13,321 nucleotides of DNA from Patescibacteria group bacterium (GCA_018819325.1 JAHJQJ010000057.1:1-13321); one strand, 5' to 3'. Positions 1-5,908 are shown, counted from the first letter of the stretch. Numbers and translations are program-made. Notes: generated by a model not told the origin, from the letters alone.

Positions 1-22
1 AGTTGTGATAGACTTAAATTAG

Positions 23-28
23 TAAAGT
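23..28 (+). promoter_or_regulatory. Possible -10 box of the first pilin gene
   Basis: The hexamer TAAAGT lies 6 nt before the ATG at 35. Transcription would then start at or next to the start codon. No Shine-Dalgarno sequence is seen. The match to TATAAT is only moderate, no clear -35 box fits in the 22 bases available upstream, and the call rests mainly on the same arrangement at other genes in the window. Confidence 0.3.
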
Positions 29-34
29 AAAAGA

Positions 35-493
35 ATGAAAAAGAAAGTACGGATGAATGACGATGGAGGGAGGCTTGGGTTTACGCTGATTGAGTTGCTG
101 GTGGTGATATCTATAATCGGTGTTTTGGCTGGTATGGCGATGTTTAATTTTCAGCAGGCTAGGGAAAGGGCCAGAGATGTGCAGAGAAAAAGTGATTTAA
201 AGCAGTTACAGAATGCTTTGGAGTCGTATAAAAATGATCAACCGTCGGTTCATTATCCTGATACTGGGAATTTGGCAAGTTTGACTCCTAATCATATTAA
301 GAGAATTCCAACGGATCCCAAGCAGCAGAAGTTGAATGGAAGTTGGGTGGATTATAGTTATGTTAGAACTGTGGGTGAGACGCTTGAATATGACTTGGTG
401 GCTTGTTTGGAGAACGCGGGTGATTTGGGTAAAGATGCGACGAATAATGTCATTTGTACTAGTGGAGTAAGCTATACTTTAACTGAGCCATGA
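35..493 (+). CDS. Type IV pilin / GspG-like major pseudopilin, paralog 1
   Basis: This is a 152-residue prepilin, probably assembled into a surface type IV pilus after cleavage by a prepilin peptidase. The leader ends at Gly15 and mature residues 16-20 read FTLIE, with the conserved Glu at mature position 5. A hydrophobic helix (about 16-38) is followed by the amphipathic stretch RARDVQRKSDLKQLQNALES typical of pilin alpha-1. The soluble part has an IPTDP motif near residue 91, as in GspG/PilE-type major pilins, and two cysteines near the C-terminus that could form a disulfide. The next pilin gene overlaps its stop as ATGA (490-493). An alternative start is the ATG at 53. The class is secure; major versus minor role is not settled. 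Confidence 0.9.
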   Translation: MKKKVRMNDDGGRLGFTLIELLVVISIIGVLAGMAMFNFQQARERARDVQRKSDLKQLQNALESYKNDQPSVHYPDTGNLASLTPNHIKRIPTDPKQQKLNGSWVDYSYVRTVGETLEYDLVACLENAGDLGKDATNNVICTSGVSYTLTEP

Positions 494-903
494 AGAATAA
501 AAAAGGATTTACGCTGTTGGAGTTGTTGGTAGTGATAGGTATTATTGCTATTTTGGTGAGTTTGGCGACGGTGGCTTATACTAGTGCGCAAAAGAAATCG
601 CGTGATTCACGTAGACAAGCAGACTTGAAAGCTGTGCAGAGTGCGTTAGAGGTTTATTATTCTGAACATAGTTATGTTTATCCTACCACTTGTAGTAGTG
701 CAGGAGCTTATCTTAAGAGTGCTTGGCCAGTTGACCCGGTGGGTGTTGCACCATATATTTATTCAGATGCTGCAGGAAAATGTCTTGTAGCAAGTTACTG
801 TATATGTGCTAAGTTAGAGGTTGCGGGGAAGGGTAATGCTTCAAATACTACGTGTTCATGGGGAGGTGACAAGACTTATTATTGTGTAGGGAATTTACAA
901 TGA
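490..903 (+). CDS. Type IV pilin / GspG-like major pseudopilin, paralog 2
   Basis: This 137-residue prepilin has a short leader (6 residues ending in Gly) followed by FTLLELLVVIGIIAILVS, with Glu at mature position 5. The alpha-1 region carries KKSRDSRRQADLKAVQSALE, very close to the equivalent part of the preceding paralog, which suggests tandem duplication. The soluble domain contains six cysteines, unusually many for a bacterial protein of this size, plus a Trp-Pro-Val-Asp-Pro segment like the GspG-type DP motif. The start overlaps the preceding stop as ATGA, and the next gene starts the same way at 900, so the pilins are probably translated from one mRNA by coupling. Confidence 0.9.
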   Translation: MKNKKGFTLLELLVVIGIIAILVSLATVAYTSAQKKSRDSRRQADLKAVQSALEVYYSEHSYVYPTTCSSAGAYLKSAWPVDPVGVAPYIYSDAAGKCLVASYCICAKLEVAGKGNASNTTCSWGGDKTYYCVGNLQ

Positions 904-1271
904 AGAGAACTGGATTCACGTTTGTTGAGTTGTTGGTGGTGATTACTATTATTGCTATTTTGACGGGGGCAGCGGTGGCGTCGTTTGGAAACACTAATAT
1001 AAAATCTAGGAACGCAAGAAGATTAGCTGATATTGAGACGATTAGATCAGCCTTGGAGCTATGCAGAACTGAAGCGGGTAGTTATCCCCTATCGATTTAT
1101 ACTCCTGATAATATTACTTGTGATAGTGTAGTTTATTTGACTAGTACGCCAAAGGATCCAAAGTATGTTACCCCCGATGATGAATATGTTTATGTTCGTT
1201 CTTCGGCTACTAGCTATACAATTAGTTGTACGTTGGAAGGTGGAGGAAGTTGTAGTTTTAGTAACCCATGA
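900..1271 (+). CDS. Type IV pilin / GspG-like major pseudopilin, paralog 3
   Basis: The start is placed at the ATG at 900, which overlaps the preceding TGA (ATGA). It gives the short leader MKRTG before FTFVELLVVITIIAILTG. The in-frame ATG at 882 would only add six residues from inside the upstream gene. The product has 123 residues. Glu is at mature position 5, followed by a KSRNARRLADIETIRSALEL amphipathic helix and a TPKDPKY segment like the GspG DP motif. Four cysteines lie in the soluble domain. It is most similar in layout to the two upstream pilins, and all three probably arose by duplication. It ends in another ATGA overlap with the next gene. Confidence 0.88.
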   Translation: MKRTGFTFVELLVVITIIAILTGAAVASFGNTNIKSRNARRLADIETIRSALELCRTEAGSYPLSIYTPDNITCDSVVYLTSTPKDPKYVTPDDEYVYVRSSATSYTISCTLEGGGSCSFSNP

Positions 1272-1828
1272 ATAAAAATGATTATATAGATTCCCGCCTG
1301 CGCGGGAATGACGAGGAAAAGCGCGGGAATGGCACCCATCGTCATCCCCGCGTAGGCGGGGATCCAGGTAGGGCGAGCGGGTTTACGCTGTTGGAGCTGG
1401 TGGTGGTGATTGGGGTTTTGATGGTTTTAGTTACCTTTGGTATTGTGTCTTTAGTTTCTTTTAAGGAACGGAAGGAGGTTTTGGGTGATGCTCGCAGTTT
1501 GGCGGTACTGCTTAGACAGGTACAGATGAAATCTAGTGCAGTAGAGATTCCTTCTGGTTGTAGTAGTGTGGGCGAGTTTGAAATTGTTTTTTCTGGAAGT
1601 GAGGTAAATTTGTTGGCAAGGGATCCTGGTGGTGGTATTTGTAAGCCAAGTACGGTTGTTTTAAGTTTTATTACCGGAACTGAGTTTGTTACTGGTGGTT
1701 CGGTGGTTTTTAAGGTACCTAGTGGCTCTACTGAGTCTACAACTATTAGCGTGGTTAACCATGATATTCAATATAATGTAGAAGTTTCTAAGGCTGGTAG
1801 TGTTTCAGAACCTCAAAAGGCCCCTTAG
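1268..1828 (+). CDS. Minor pilin, FimU/GspH-like, with repeat-derived leader
   Basis: This 186-residue prepilin has the cleavage site SG/FTLLE after Gly38 and a conserved Glu43. The following ARSLAVLLRQVQMKSSA helix resembles the FimU/FimT/GspH family, whose members are minor pilins of the tip-initiation complex. Two cysteines are present in the soluble domain. The leader is 38 residues instead of 5-15 because an inverted pair of palindromic repeats (about 1289-1365) is inserted in frame and translated. No ATG, GTG or TTG in frame lies between 1268 and the cleavage motif, and ATG 1268 overlaps the preceding stop exactly as at the other pilins, so this start is well supported. Whether the long leader is still processed normally is unknown. 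Confidence 0.85.
   Translation: MNKNDYIDSRLRGNDEEKRGNGTHRHPRVGGDPGRASGFTLLELVVVIGVLMVLVTFGIVSLVSFKERKEVLGDARSLAVLLRQVQMKSSAVEIPSGCSSVGEFEIVFSGSEVNLLARDPGGGICKPSTVVLSFITGTEFVTGGSVVFKVPSGSTESTTISVVNHDIQYNVEVSKAGSVSEPQKAP
1289..1365. repeat. Inverted pair of palindromic repeats inside a prepilin leader
   Basis: Two hairpins lie in opposite orientation. The first has stem ATTCCCGC (1290-1297) and GCGGGAAT (1302-1309). The second has stem ATCCCCGC (1344-1351) and GCGGGGAT (1356-1363). The first is followed by GACG and the second preceded by CGTC, so each unit is a copy of the widespread GGGAATGACG-type intergenic repeat. The pair sits wholly inside a coding frame without creating a stop. Confidence 0.9.
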
Positions 1829-1831
1829 ATT

Positions 1832-1840
1832 TGCTAGACT
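1832..1840 (+). promoter_or_regulatory. Possible extended -10 promoter before the PilV-like gene
   Basis: TGCTAGACT matches the extended -10 form TGn plus a hexamer, and ends 6 nt before the ATG at 1847. It lies just after the FimU-like stop codon, in the only pilin junction of this set with a small gap rather than an ATGA overlap. There is no good -35 box, and an AAGGG directly touching the ATG is too close to act as a normal ribosome-binding site. Confidence 0.35.
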
Positions 1841-1846
1841 TAAGGG

Positions 1847-2233
1847 ATGAGACGGAATTGGCAGTGGGATGGTCAGATGCTTTTGGAGGTGCTGGTTGCT
1901 TTGACGGTTTTGGTGTTGGTGACGGTGGCGGTGGTTGGTGTGTCTACCAGATCGTTGAAGAGTGTGCGAGTGGCAGGAAATAGACAGGAGGCACTGAGTT
2001 TGGCTAAGCAGGTTATGGTGAATGTAGAAAAGGTAAGGAAAGATGATGTTACAGCTTTTTTTGCTAGAGGAAACGGAACTGAGGATTGTAGTGATGTTGA
2101 CTATGTGTGCGAGATAACTTATGTTTTTGCTGGGGCTGACAAGGTGGAGGTTGGGGTTTTGGTGACGTGGCAAGAAGGTGGTAGAGATTCAAGTGTTAGT
2201 TTGGACAAGGTATTTACTAAAACAAGATTATGA
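1847..2233 (+). CDS. Minor pilin, PilV/GspI-like
   Basis: This 128-residue prepilin has a cleavage site after Gly9 followed by QMLLEVLVALTVLVLVTVAV. Glu is at mature position 5, and the LLEVLVAL form is typical of the PilV/GspI minor pilins. The soluble part is short and has exactly two cysteines, eight residues apart. It starts 18 nt after the upstream stop and ends in an ATGA overlap with the next minor pilin gene. Its position between FimU-like and PilW-like genes supports the assignment to the minor-pilin tip complex. Assignment to the pilin superfamily is firm; the subfamily rests on the N-terminal motif and gene order. Confidence 0.82.
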   Translation: MRRNWQWDGQMLLEVLVALTVLVLVTVAVVGVSTRSLKSVRVAGNRQEALSLAKQVMVNVEKVRKDDVTAFFARGNGTEDCSDVDYVCEITYVFAGADKVEVGVLVTWQEGGRDSSVSLDKVFTKTRL

Positions 2234-2754
2234 GAGATAACGGCTATACATTAATGGAGTTGGTGGTGGTAATTGGGGTTTTAATAGTGGTAATTGGGGC
2301 AGGAATGAATGTTTTTTATCAATCTTTAAGAAGTGGTGCAAAAATTGATTATGAATTATTTTTGGATGGCACAAGTAGGGTGGTGGAAAATTCGATGAGT
2401 TTATTAATTAGATATGGGCAGGTGGTAGGGGTTGAAGGGCAGGATGATTCGGTATGTTTAAGTGCTGGTTCGGGCGGAGTAGTTGGAAATACTTTAGTTG
2501 TGGCTGAAAATGGTCGGCAAACAGAGTATGCATTGATATCGGATTTTATTGCTTCTAGTTCTAGTCAACAGGTAAGGGTTAGTCCTGAAGGGATGAAGGT
2601 TAATGCAATAGAATTTAACTGGGTGTGTGGTTATGGAAAGCAAGAAAAAGTGGTGGTAAGTTATCGTGCTCAGGCGGAGAAAGATGATCAAGTGGTGCCT
2701 GTTGAGGAAAGTTATTCTTTTGAAGTGTTGGTTAAAAATTCTGGATATTATTAA
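2230..2754 (+). CDS. Minor pilin, PilW/GspJ-like
   Basis: This 174-residue prepilin has cleavage after Gly5 and mature start YTLMELVVVIGVLIVVIGAG, with Glu at position 5. The helix continues as NVFYQSLRSGAKIDYELFLD and is followed by a large beta-rich soluble domain. That size and layout fit PilW/GspJ, the largest pilins of the tip complex apart from PilX/GspK. Two cysteines lie in the soluble part. The start overlaps the PilV-like stop as ATGA (2230-2233). After its TAA there is a 105-nt gap holding a palindromic repeat before the PilX-like gene. Confidence 0.82.
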   Translation: MRDNGYTLMELVVVIGVLIVVIGAGMNVFYQSLRSGAKIDYELFLDGTSRVVENSMSLLIRYGQVVGVEGQDDSVCLSAGSGGVVGNTLVVAENGRQTEYALISDFIASSSSQQVRVSPEGMKVNAIEFNWVCGYGKQEKVVVSYRAQAEKDDQVVPVEESYSFEVLVKNSGYY

Positions 2755-2764
2755 CCCCTCCCCC

Positions 2765-2826
2765 GTCATTCTGGCTTGTCCAGAATCGATTCCGGATGCG
2801 TTCGAGGACTCACTTACCAGAATGAC
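2765..2826. repeat. GTCATTCTGG...CCAGAATGAC intergenic repeat, copy A
   Basis: The 62-bp element has terminal inverted repeats GTCATTCTGG and its complement, with a further inner CCAGAATCGATTCCGG near-palindrome. It fills most of the gap between the PilW-like and PilX-like genes. Its left 34 bases match the reverse complement of the repeat at 12996-13055 with a single difference, and its right half matches the copy at 4103-4143. Confidence 0.85.
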
Positions 2827-2859
2827 GAGAAGGAATGACAAATAAAATATTAGTATAGA

Positions 2860-3642
2860 ATGGAAGTAATGGTAAGAAAAAGTGAAAGCGGGCAAGTGGT
2901 ATTAATATTGGTGTTGGCGGCGACGGTGGTTGGTACGTTGGTGGTTTCTTTGGCGAGCAGGTCTACTGTTAATTTAAGAACGCAAACCTTAGATACCGAG
3001 AGAATAAAGGCTTTAAAGGGTGCCGAAAGTGGTGTGGAGCAAGCCCTTTTAAGTCAAAGTTCGGTGCCGGTAACGGGTTTGGGTGATGGAGTTAGTTATG
3101 TTGCTGATTACTTGGATGAGGGTGGTACTGGAATGGTGTCTGATTTGGTGGATCCAGGTGATGTGGTTGATGTATTGATAGAGGGGGCAGATAGCGGTGT
3201 GAATGGGGTTAAGATATATTTTTCGTCTGGGTCTTCTGCGGCGGTGAAGATATCTGAGTATAGGGTTGTTGCTGGTAATTATTTGATTAATTCGTATGCT
3301 TACGATGGTGAAATTTGGAGGGTTTTGGCAAATAATTTTTCGATTCCAGGTAGTGGTGGGACATTTGAAGAAACAGTATTTGAGAGTAGTAAGGTAATAA
3401 GTGTATCCCCTACCACTAGTAAGCTTTTAAGAATTATGGTTTTGTACTCTGCCAGTAAGATTGGTGTGAAGCCAGTGGGGGGGAATTTACCTGATCAACA
3501 GGTGGTGATATCTTCTGTTGGGACATATTCTGTGTCTGCTGATGTTGATGTAAAAAAGCGATTGGAGCTTAGGAAAGAGATGGAGAAGGCTCCGGCGGTG
3601 TTTGATAGGGTGTTGTATTCTAATGCTAGGTTGGCTCAGTAA
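2860..3642 (+). CDS. Minor pilin, PilX/GspK-like
   Basis: This 260-residue protein has a basic leader ending in SESG, then the hydrophobic segment QVVLILVLAATVVGTLVVSL. As in PilX/GspK, Glu at mature position 5 is missing, which is the hallmark of the pilin at the very tip. After the membrane helix comes a TERIKALKGAESGVEQALL stretch, matching the alpha-1 region of this group (AESG), and a large, glycine- and serine-rich soluble domain. There are no cysteines, unlike the six pilins before it. The start could be the ATG at 2860 or the one at 2869. No Shine-Dalgarno sequence is seen, and TA-rich sequence (2843-2859) lies immediately upstream. It is the last pilin of the cluster. Confidence 0.78.
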   Translation: MEVMVRKSESGQVVLILVLAATVVGTLVVSLASRSTVNLRTQTLDTERIKALKGAESGVEQALLSQSSVPVTGLGDGVSYVADYLDEGGTGMVSDLVDPGDVVDVLIEGADSGVNGVKIYFSSGSSAAVKISEYRVVAGNYLINSYAYDGEIWRVLANNFSIPGSGGTFEETVFESSKVISVSPTTSKLLRIMVLYSASKIGVKPVGGNLPDQQVVISSVGTYSVSADVDVKKRLELRKEMEKAPAVFDRVLYSNARLAQ

Positions 3643-3673
3643 AAATACATAAAGGATCGTCCCTTGTTTCGTT

Positions 3674-3717
3674 GTCATTCTGCCAGAGTCCCGTTCAGCG
3701 GGGGCTTGCCCAGAATC
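3674..3717. repeat. GTCATTCTG...CAGAATC repeat remnant
   Basis: The element begins GTCATTCTGCC and ends CCCAGAATC, so it has the ends of the local palindromic repeat family. An internal CCCGTTCAGCGGGG hairpin replaces the core seen in the other copies. It starts 31 nt after the PilX-like stop codon. It could act as a transcript end stabiliser, but there is no U-tract to call a terminator. Confidence 0.6.
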
Positions 3718-3725
3718 TTCCCCTT

Positions 3726-3768
3726 GTCATTCCGATTGGAGTTCCAATTCTGATTGGAGACGGAATAG
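3726..3768. repeat. GTCATTCCG-type hairpin repeat
   Basis: The segment starts GTCATTCCG and closes with CGGAAT. Internally ATTGG (3735-3739), CCAAT (3744-3748) and ATTGG (3753-3757) alternate, so two mutually exclusive hairpins are possible. It is clearly palindromic but more degraded than the neighbouring elements. Confidence 0.55.
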
Positions 3769-3873
3769 AGGAATCCCTGTCAACTGGAAATCATACAATA
3801 AAGTAATTGGTTTGTTTATTGGTAGGCTGTACGGTTGACCCAGCCAAAAGCTTCGCATTTAGGCGGGCAGGAA

Positions 3874-3908
3874 GGGATCTCTCCACTCGCGGACTCGGTC
3901 GAGATGAC
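3874..3908. repeat. GGGATCTCTCC...GGTCGAGATGAC repeat
   Basis: The sequence runs from GGGATCTCTCCACTCG to CGGTCGAGATGAC, with ATCTC and GAGAT as facing ends. Its shape is that of a widespread bacterial intergenic repeat ending in GATGACA. It lies in the same cluster as the GTCATTCTG elements. Confidence 0.6.
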
Positions 3909-3926
3909 ATGGGTGGAAAGACTCGA

Positions 3927-4176
3927 GAAATGACAGGGACGGTCCTTGGTTAACAAAGGAGAGACCTTTGTTAAAGTATGGGTCTAGCGTAGCGAGGAAC
4001 GGTAACCAGGCTCAACCCCGCGGGTTGAGGCTGGGGGTTAGCCTCGAAACTGATATGGTTGGGAAAACTCAATATTCCGATGGTTCGAACCATCGGACTC
4101 TGGTCATTCTGGATGTGCTCGAAGACTCACTTACCAGAATGACGAGGAAAGGGTGAAATGACAGGGACGGTCCTTG
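3927..4176. repeat. 250-bp unit bounded by 22-bp direct repeats, with internal hairpins
   Basis: A perfect 22-bp direct repeat (key part ACAGGGACGGTCCTTG) occurs at 3927-3948 and 4155-4176. Between the copies lie a hairpin with a 10-bp stem and 5-nt loop (3950-3974), a hairpin with CCAG-g-CTCAACCC pairing (4006-4034), a perfect 20-bp palindrome (4077-4096) and a GTCATTCTGG repeat (4103-4143). The repeat core GGACGGTCC is itself palindromic. This could be a non-autonomous mobile element or a composite of independent insertions. No transposase is present. Confidence 0.6.
4103..4143. repeat. GTCATTCTGG...CCAGAATGAC repeat, short copy B
   Basis: This is a 41-bp member with the same terminal inverted repeats. 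Its right part, ending GACTCACTTACCAGAATGAC, is identical to the end of the copy at 2765-2826, and the flanking GAG is shared too. It lacks the inner CCAGAATCGATTC core. Confidence 0.8.
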
Positions 4177-4180
4177 TTAA

Positions 4181-4207
4181 TAGGCTCAACCCGCGGGGTT
4201 GAGCCTA
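4181..4207. repeat. Perfect 12-bp hairpin in the repeat cluster
   Basis: TAGGCTCAACCC (4181-4192) pairs perfectly with GGGTTGAGCCTA (4196-4207) around a GCG loop. The same CTCAACCC stem recurs at 4011-4029. No run of T follows on either strand (downstream is CTATATTTTGAG), so a standard terminator is not supported. Confidence 0.75.
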
Positions 4208-4236
4208 CTATATTTTGAGACTGTTGAACAACCCTG

Positions 4237-4329
4237 GTCATTCTGAACGAAGTGAAGAATCTCTCAGCTTGTCTGAGTCTCGCATGCGCGAGAGATCCTT
4301 CGACTCCACTATGTTTCGCTCAGGATGAC
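4237..4329. repeat. GTCATTCTGAACGAAGTG...CAGGATGAC repeat
   Basis: This 93-bp element begins GTCATTCTGAACGAAGTGAA and ends TTCGCTCAGGATGAC. An inner hairpin has stem TCTCGC (4278-4283) and GCGAGA (4288-4293) around ATGC. Repeats of this type are common between genes in many bacterial groups. It ends one base before the AAAGGAGGT and -10 sequences at the pilM start. Confidence 0.8.
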
Positions 4330-4344
4330 AAAGGAGGTTTTATG

Positions 4345-4350
4345 TATAAT
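4345..4350 (+). promoter_or_regulatory. Consensus -10 box of pilM (predicted leaderless start)
   Basis: A perfect TATAAT ends 6 nt before the pilM ATG at 4357, so transcription would begin at or beside the start codon. No -35 match is seen where one is expected, since that position lies inside the adjoining repeat. The same TATAAT also forms codons of a three-codon frame (ATG at 4342) behind an AAAGGAGGT, so a leadered reading is possible too. Confidence 0.5.
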
Positions 4351-4356
4351 TAGGGT

Positions 4357-5367
4357 ATGCCTGCCTATTTTGGATTAGATATTGGAAGTAGTTCGATTAA
4401 AATTTTAAAATTAAAAGGTAATAAAAACGTGGAAGCTGTTGGCATGGCTGTGAATCCGGTGGGCAGAAGTGACTTGGATTTACCCGTGGAGCAAAAGACG
4501 AAGCTGGTAGAAGCGGTTAAGGCATTGATAAAAGAGTCTGGGGTGAAGAGTAGGAACGTAGTTTTGTCTATTCCGGAGTCTTTGGTGTTTTCTAGAATCT
4601 TAAAGTTGCCGATTATGAGTACTCCAGAATTAGCGTCTGCTATAAAGTGGGAATTGGATCAAGTAGTCCCCTTTCCTCCAGATGAAATTGAAATTTCTTG
4701 GGTAGTGATTGATAAACCTAAGAAAAGTATAGGTAATGAGAAAATGAAAGTGTTTGTGGTGGCTGTTCCCAAAAAAGTAAGCGAGGTGTATGTGAGGTTT
4801 TTGACGTTAACGGGGTTGGAGCCAGAGAGAATTGAAAATGAGATACTGTCGTTAGCCAGAGGTTTGTCTGGGTTTACAGTAGGCAAGGGAGTAAGTTTGA
4901 TATTGGATATGGGGGCTAGTTTTACTAAGATGGTGGTGGTGGAAAAAGAACAAATATATTTGAGCCATGTGGTGCCGTTGGCTGGTATGGCGATGACCAG
5001 AATGATTTCTGAAGCTTTTAAGATACCGATAAATCAAGCTGAGGAATATAAAAGAGTTTATGGGGTTGATAAATCGCAGGTGGAAGGAAAAATATATAAT
5101 ACCTTGGTTGGCTTGATGGATAGTTTGGTGGTAGAGATAAAAAAAGTAATGGTTAATTTTTCAAACACAGAGAAGGATAAGCGGATAGAAAGAATTGTAT
5201 TGGTTGGTGGTGGGGCTTTTCTTAAGGGATTTACGGGTGTGTTGGTTGAGAAAACTGGATTGGATGTAGTGATGGGTGATCCTTTTGGTACGATAGAGGT
5301 AGCTGAAAAAATAAAGGCTAGTGGGGTTGTTTTTGCAACCGCCTTAGGATTAGCAATTGGAGAATAA
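4357..5367 (+). CDS. pilM: Type IV pilus assembly ATPase-like protein PilM
   Basis: This 336-residue cytoplasmic, actin-like protein caps the PilN/PilO alignment complex below the inner membrane. The actin-fold signatures are visible: phosphate-1 loop GLDIGSSSIK (residues 6-15), phosphate-2 loop LILDMGASFT (181-190) and adenosine loop VLVGGGAF (281-288). The segment VVPFPPDEIEIS near residue 104 is typical of PilM, where most homologs have P-[FY]-P. Length is normal for the family. It has no cysteine. The start is at ATG 4357, just after a TATAAT. The downstream pilN GTG lies one base beyond its stop, so the two are tightly linked. In known systems PilM binds the short cytoplasmic N-terminus of PilN (consensus INLLP). 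Confidence 0.95.
   Translation: MPAYFGLDIGSSSIKILKLKGNKNVEAVGMAVNPVGRSDLDLPVEQKTKLVEAVKALIKESGVKSRNVVLSIPESLVFSRILKLPIMSTPELASAIKWELDQVVPFPPDEIEISWVVIDKPKKSIGNEKMKVFVVAVPKKVSEVYVRFLTLTGLEPERIENEILSLARGLSGFTVGKGVSLILDMGASFTKMVVVEKEQIYLSHVVPLAGMAMTRMISEAFKIPINQAEEYKRVYGVDKSQVEGKIYNTLVGLMDSLVVEIKKVMVNFSNTEKDKRIERIVLVGGGAFLKGFTGVLVEKTGLDVVMGDPFGTIEVAEKIKASGVVFATALGLAIGE
5359..5362 (+). promoter_or_regulatory. Ribosome-binding site that decides the pilN start
   Basis: GGAG at 5359-5362, inside the end of pilM, is 6 nt before the GTG at 5369. The spacing favours this GTG over the in-frame TTG at 5357. It is one of the few recognisable Shine-Dalgarno sequences in the window. Confidence 0.6.
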
Positions 5368-5368
5368 T

Positions 5369-5908
5369 GTGGCTAAAATAAATTTACTTAAGACTAAGTG
5401 GGTAGGAAAAAGACAGATTGAGAGACTTAATTTATTAGCTAGTGTGATTATATTTTTGACCGTGGGTGGTTTTTTATTGCAGTCCTTTTATGTTGCTGGT
5501 AGGTTGGTTTATTTAAGAAGTAAAATTGCTAGGACAAAAAACGAGATACAGGTTGTGAATAATGTGTTTAAGAATGACAAAGCTTCAGTAGAAAATTTTG
5601 TTTGGGCTCAAGGAGTGCTAGAGAAAATTGCCAGAGAGAAAGAGGTGGAGTATAAGTACAAGAAGTATTTGCTGGAAATAAATAGTTGGTTAACCAGTGG
5701 AACATCGTTGGCGGGGGTGAGTTTTACAAAAAAAGATGAAATTTCGTTTATAGTATTTGCTGATAATATTGATTATTACAGAGGGTTTGAAACTAATTTA
5801 AGATTAAAGCAAGAGGAAGAGGATTTTGGATTTAGGGTGGTTGAACAGGAGTCTTTAAGCCGGACAGAAGATGGTACTTATAAGGTAAAAATTAGATTAA
5901 AAATATGA
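5369..5908 (+). CDS. pilN: Type IV pilus alignment protein PilN
   Basis: The product has 179 residues when started at GTG 5369 and begins MAKINLLKTK. The INLL motif is the known PilM-binding sequence of PilN (consensus INLLP), which strongly favours this start. One membrane helix lies at about residues 20-43, followed by a helical, coiled-coil-like segment (about 44-100) and a small alpha/beta domain, the usual PilN layout for an inner-membrane protein facing the cell surface. No cysteines are present. It is preceded by pilM and overlaps pilO by ATGA (5905-5908). Sequence identity across PilN proteins is generally low, so the call rests on motif, topology and position. Confidence 0.85.
   Translation: MAKINLLKTKWVGKRQIERLNLLASVIIFLTVGGFLLQSFYVAGRLVYLRSKIARTKNEIQVVNNVFKNDKASVENFVWAQGVLEKIAREKEVEYKYKKYLLEINSWLTSGTSLAGVSFTKKDEISFIVFADNIDYYRGFETNLRLKQEEEDFGFRVVEQESLSRTEDGTYKVKIRLKI

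Larger units (their letters stand above)
3643..4356. other. Gene-free repeat cluster between the PilX-like gene and pilM
   Basis: About 714 bases hold no credible gene. The stretch contains at least eight hairpin or palindromic elements, given separately, and ends with the pilM start signals. A 62-codon open frame at 3968-4156 runs through hairpins and shared repeats and is not believable as a gene. About 3781-3860 shows no structure I can name. Confidence 0.75.

Noticed and set aside
1805..2173. 122-codon - strand frame opposite the PilV-like gene
   Set aside because: Its low-complexity His/Ser/Gln-rich translation mirrors the G/T-rich pilin coding strand; no motif.
35..2233. UGA recoding as in Gracilibacteria or Absconditabacteria
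   Set aside because: Many genes end properly at TGA within ATGA overlaps, and no conserved domain needs read-through of TGA.
4077..4096. tRNA T-arm-like GGTTCGAACC
   Set aside because: No acceptor, D or anticodon stem can be drawn around it; it is the middle of a perfect palindrome.
3968..4156. 62-codon + strand open frame in the repeat cluster
   Set aside because: It runs through a hairpin, a 20-bp palindrome and a GTCATTCTGG element, and the translation has no protein-like pattern.
4181..4207. Rho-independent terminator at the 12-bp hairpin
   Set aside because: Neither side is followed by a T-run, and the hairpin stem recurs as part of the repeat cluster.
3650..4340. CRISPR array
   Set aside because: Repeats differ in sequence and length and have no regular spacer size; no cas gene is present.
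5357..5368. TTG start for pilN at 5357
   Set aside because: The GTG at 5369 is correctly spaced from GGAG and gives the canonical MAKINLL N-terminus.
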